NCBI RefSeq assembly: GCF_047601505.1 | Contig: NZ_JASGJD010000001.1 | Location: 2,852,001 to 2,916,000 of the forward strand | Length of the DNA: 64,000 nucleotides | Source of the DNA: Cloacibacterium sp047601505 | GTDB lineage: Bacteria > Bacteroidota > Bacteroidia > Flavobacteriales > Weeksellaceae | Reading direction: 5' to 3' | Part shown: in pieces, positions 63,276-64,000 of the stretch | Layout of the letters: the number at the start of each line of letters is the position of its first letter | How positions within the stretch are numbered: the stretch's first letter is position 1 | The notes under the pieces: model-generated | The model's database searches: none | What the model was told of the DNA's origin: nothing | What the model saw: only the letters and a program-made list of their open reading frames with translations | Program-made: the position numbers and the translations under genes

Positions 63276-64000
63276 ATGTCAAAAAGAGATTATTACGAAA
63301 TATTAGGCGTATCAAAATCTGCCAGCGCAGACGAAATAAAGAAAGCTTACCGAAAGTTGGCGATTAAATTTCACCCAGACAAAAATCCGGGAGACAAATC
63401 TGCTGAAGAAAAATTTAAAGAAGCAGCAGAAGCTTATGAAATTCTAAGCGACGCAGACAAACGCGCAAGATACGACCAATTCGGACACGCTGGTGTTGGC
63501 GGAGCTGCTGGAGGAGGCGGTTTCGGCGGTGGTGGTTTCGGCGGCGGAATGAACATGGAAGATATTTTCTCTCAATTTGGTGATATTTTTGGTGGTCATT
63601 TTGGTGGCGGTTTTGGAGGCGGAGGCGGTTCCAGACAAGTGAGAGGTTCTAACCTTAGAGTAAGAATAAAACTTAACTTGGAAGAAATGGTAAACGGAAC
63701 TACCAAAACCATTAAAGTAAAACGAATGAAAGCTGCGCCTGGAGCTACAGCCAAAACTTGTCCTACTTGCCACGGTAGTGGTGCTCAAATTAAAGTAATG
63801 AATACAATGTTTGGGCAAATGCAAACCCAAACTACTTGTAGCACTTGTGGAGGATTGGGAAAAGTAGCAGATAAAATTCCTGCTGGTGCTAATGCAGAAG
63901 GTCTTATAAAATCTGATGAGGAAGTAAGCATCAACATCCCAGCTGGTGCTAGAGATGGCATTCAACTTAATGTAAGAGGAAAAGGTAACGATGCTCCTTT
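63276..64000 (+). CDS. dnaJ: Chaperone DnaJ, C-terminus cut by window edge
   Basis: DnaJ delivers substrates to DnaK and stimulates its ATPase. From ATG 63276 the frame is open to the window end (about 241 codons). The J domain is RDYYEILGVSKSASADEIKK with the HPD motif in FHPDKNPGDKSAEEK; a Gly/Phe-rich linker (GGGGFGGGGFGGGMNMEDIF) follows. The zinc region has only two of the usual four CxxCxGxG motifs: CPTCHGSG and CSTCGGLG; the first and the fourth are absent. The C-terminal substrate domains begin SINIPAGARDGIQLNVRGKG and run off the window. It lies 88 bases after grpE. Confidence 0.95.
   Translation, partial: MSKRDYYEILGVSKSASADEIKKAYRKLAIKFHPDKNPGDKSAEEKFKEAAEAYEILSDADKRARYDQFGHAGVGGAAGGGGFGGGGFGGGMNMEDIFSQFGDIFGGHFGGGFGGGGGSRQVRGSNLRVRIKLNLEEMVNGTTKTIKVKRMKAAPGATAKTCPTCHGSGAQIKVMNTMFGQMQTQTTCSTCGGLGKVADKIPAGANAEGLIKSDEEVSINIPAGARDGIQLNVRGKGNDAP

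Overview
This window is AT-rich chromosomal DNA from a member of the Bacteroidota, most likely the Flavobacteriales and, by gene content, the Chryseobacterium/Cloacibacterium/Riemerella group (Weeksellaceae). The evidence is: Bacteroidota-type -7 promoter boxes (TAnnTTTG) in front of many genes, almost no Shine-Dalgarno sequences, a type IX secretion C-terminal signal, an S46 dipeptidyl peptidase, a DUF5686 protein, DUF6266, a BT_3928-type protein, a short archaeal/eukaryal-type ProRS, and a large flavobacterial type II-C Cas9. Genus-level assignment is inference.

Region 1 (1 to about 9.25 kb) looks accessory. It holds the start of cas1 and a complete type II-C cas9 on the minus strand, a divergent tracrRNA with an unusual tail, REP-like palindromes, a DUF6266 gene behind an array of 10-bp phased repeats, a short HTH gene, a secreted NHL-repeat protein with a T9SS signal, and a small GIY-YIG gene between REP copies. 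The CRISPR array is not in the window; cas2 and the array are expected left of position 1.

Region 2 (9.3 to 26 kb) is mostly housekeeping and envelope genes: ligA, a Fur-family regulator, a LuxR-type regulator, a SulP transporter between two paralogous unknown genes, the peptidases DPP11 and M16, and an AmpD-type amidase lipoprotein. The 21.3-22.0 kb gap between DPP11 and M16 holds three tandem copies of what looks like a small RNA gene, each with its own promoter and terminator. Two of them have direct repeats 21 bp apart upstream. This is the strongest candidate here for an undescribed system.

Region 3 (26.1 to 27.0 kb) is a tRNA cluster, Ser(GCT)-Pro(TGG)-Arg(TCT)-Pro(TGG)-Arg(TCT). It is followed by a GIY-YIG gene whose last codons run into a damaged third tRNA-Arg.

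Region 4 (27 to 64 kb) is core genome: a THUMP methyltransferase, tpiA, prmA, alaS, prfB, two dedA genes, dnaG, a RelE/ParE toxin-antitoxin pair, clpP, an M28 peptidase, folP, proS, a mntH plus TonB-receptor/thioredoxin group sharing one operator-like palindrome, and grpE-dnaJ. Intergenic gaps carry short 7-mer repeat arrays directly before essential genes, and a frameshifted four-helix-bundle gene lies between inverted repeat arrays. Four genes have a -7 box exactly four bases before ATG, which suggests leaderless mRNAs. DnaG and DnaJ both lack zinc ligands usual for their families.
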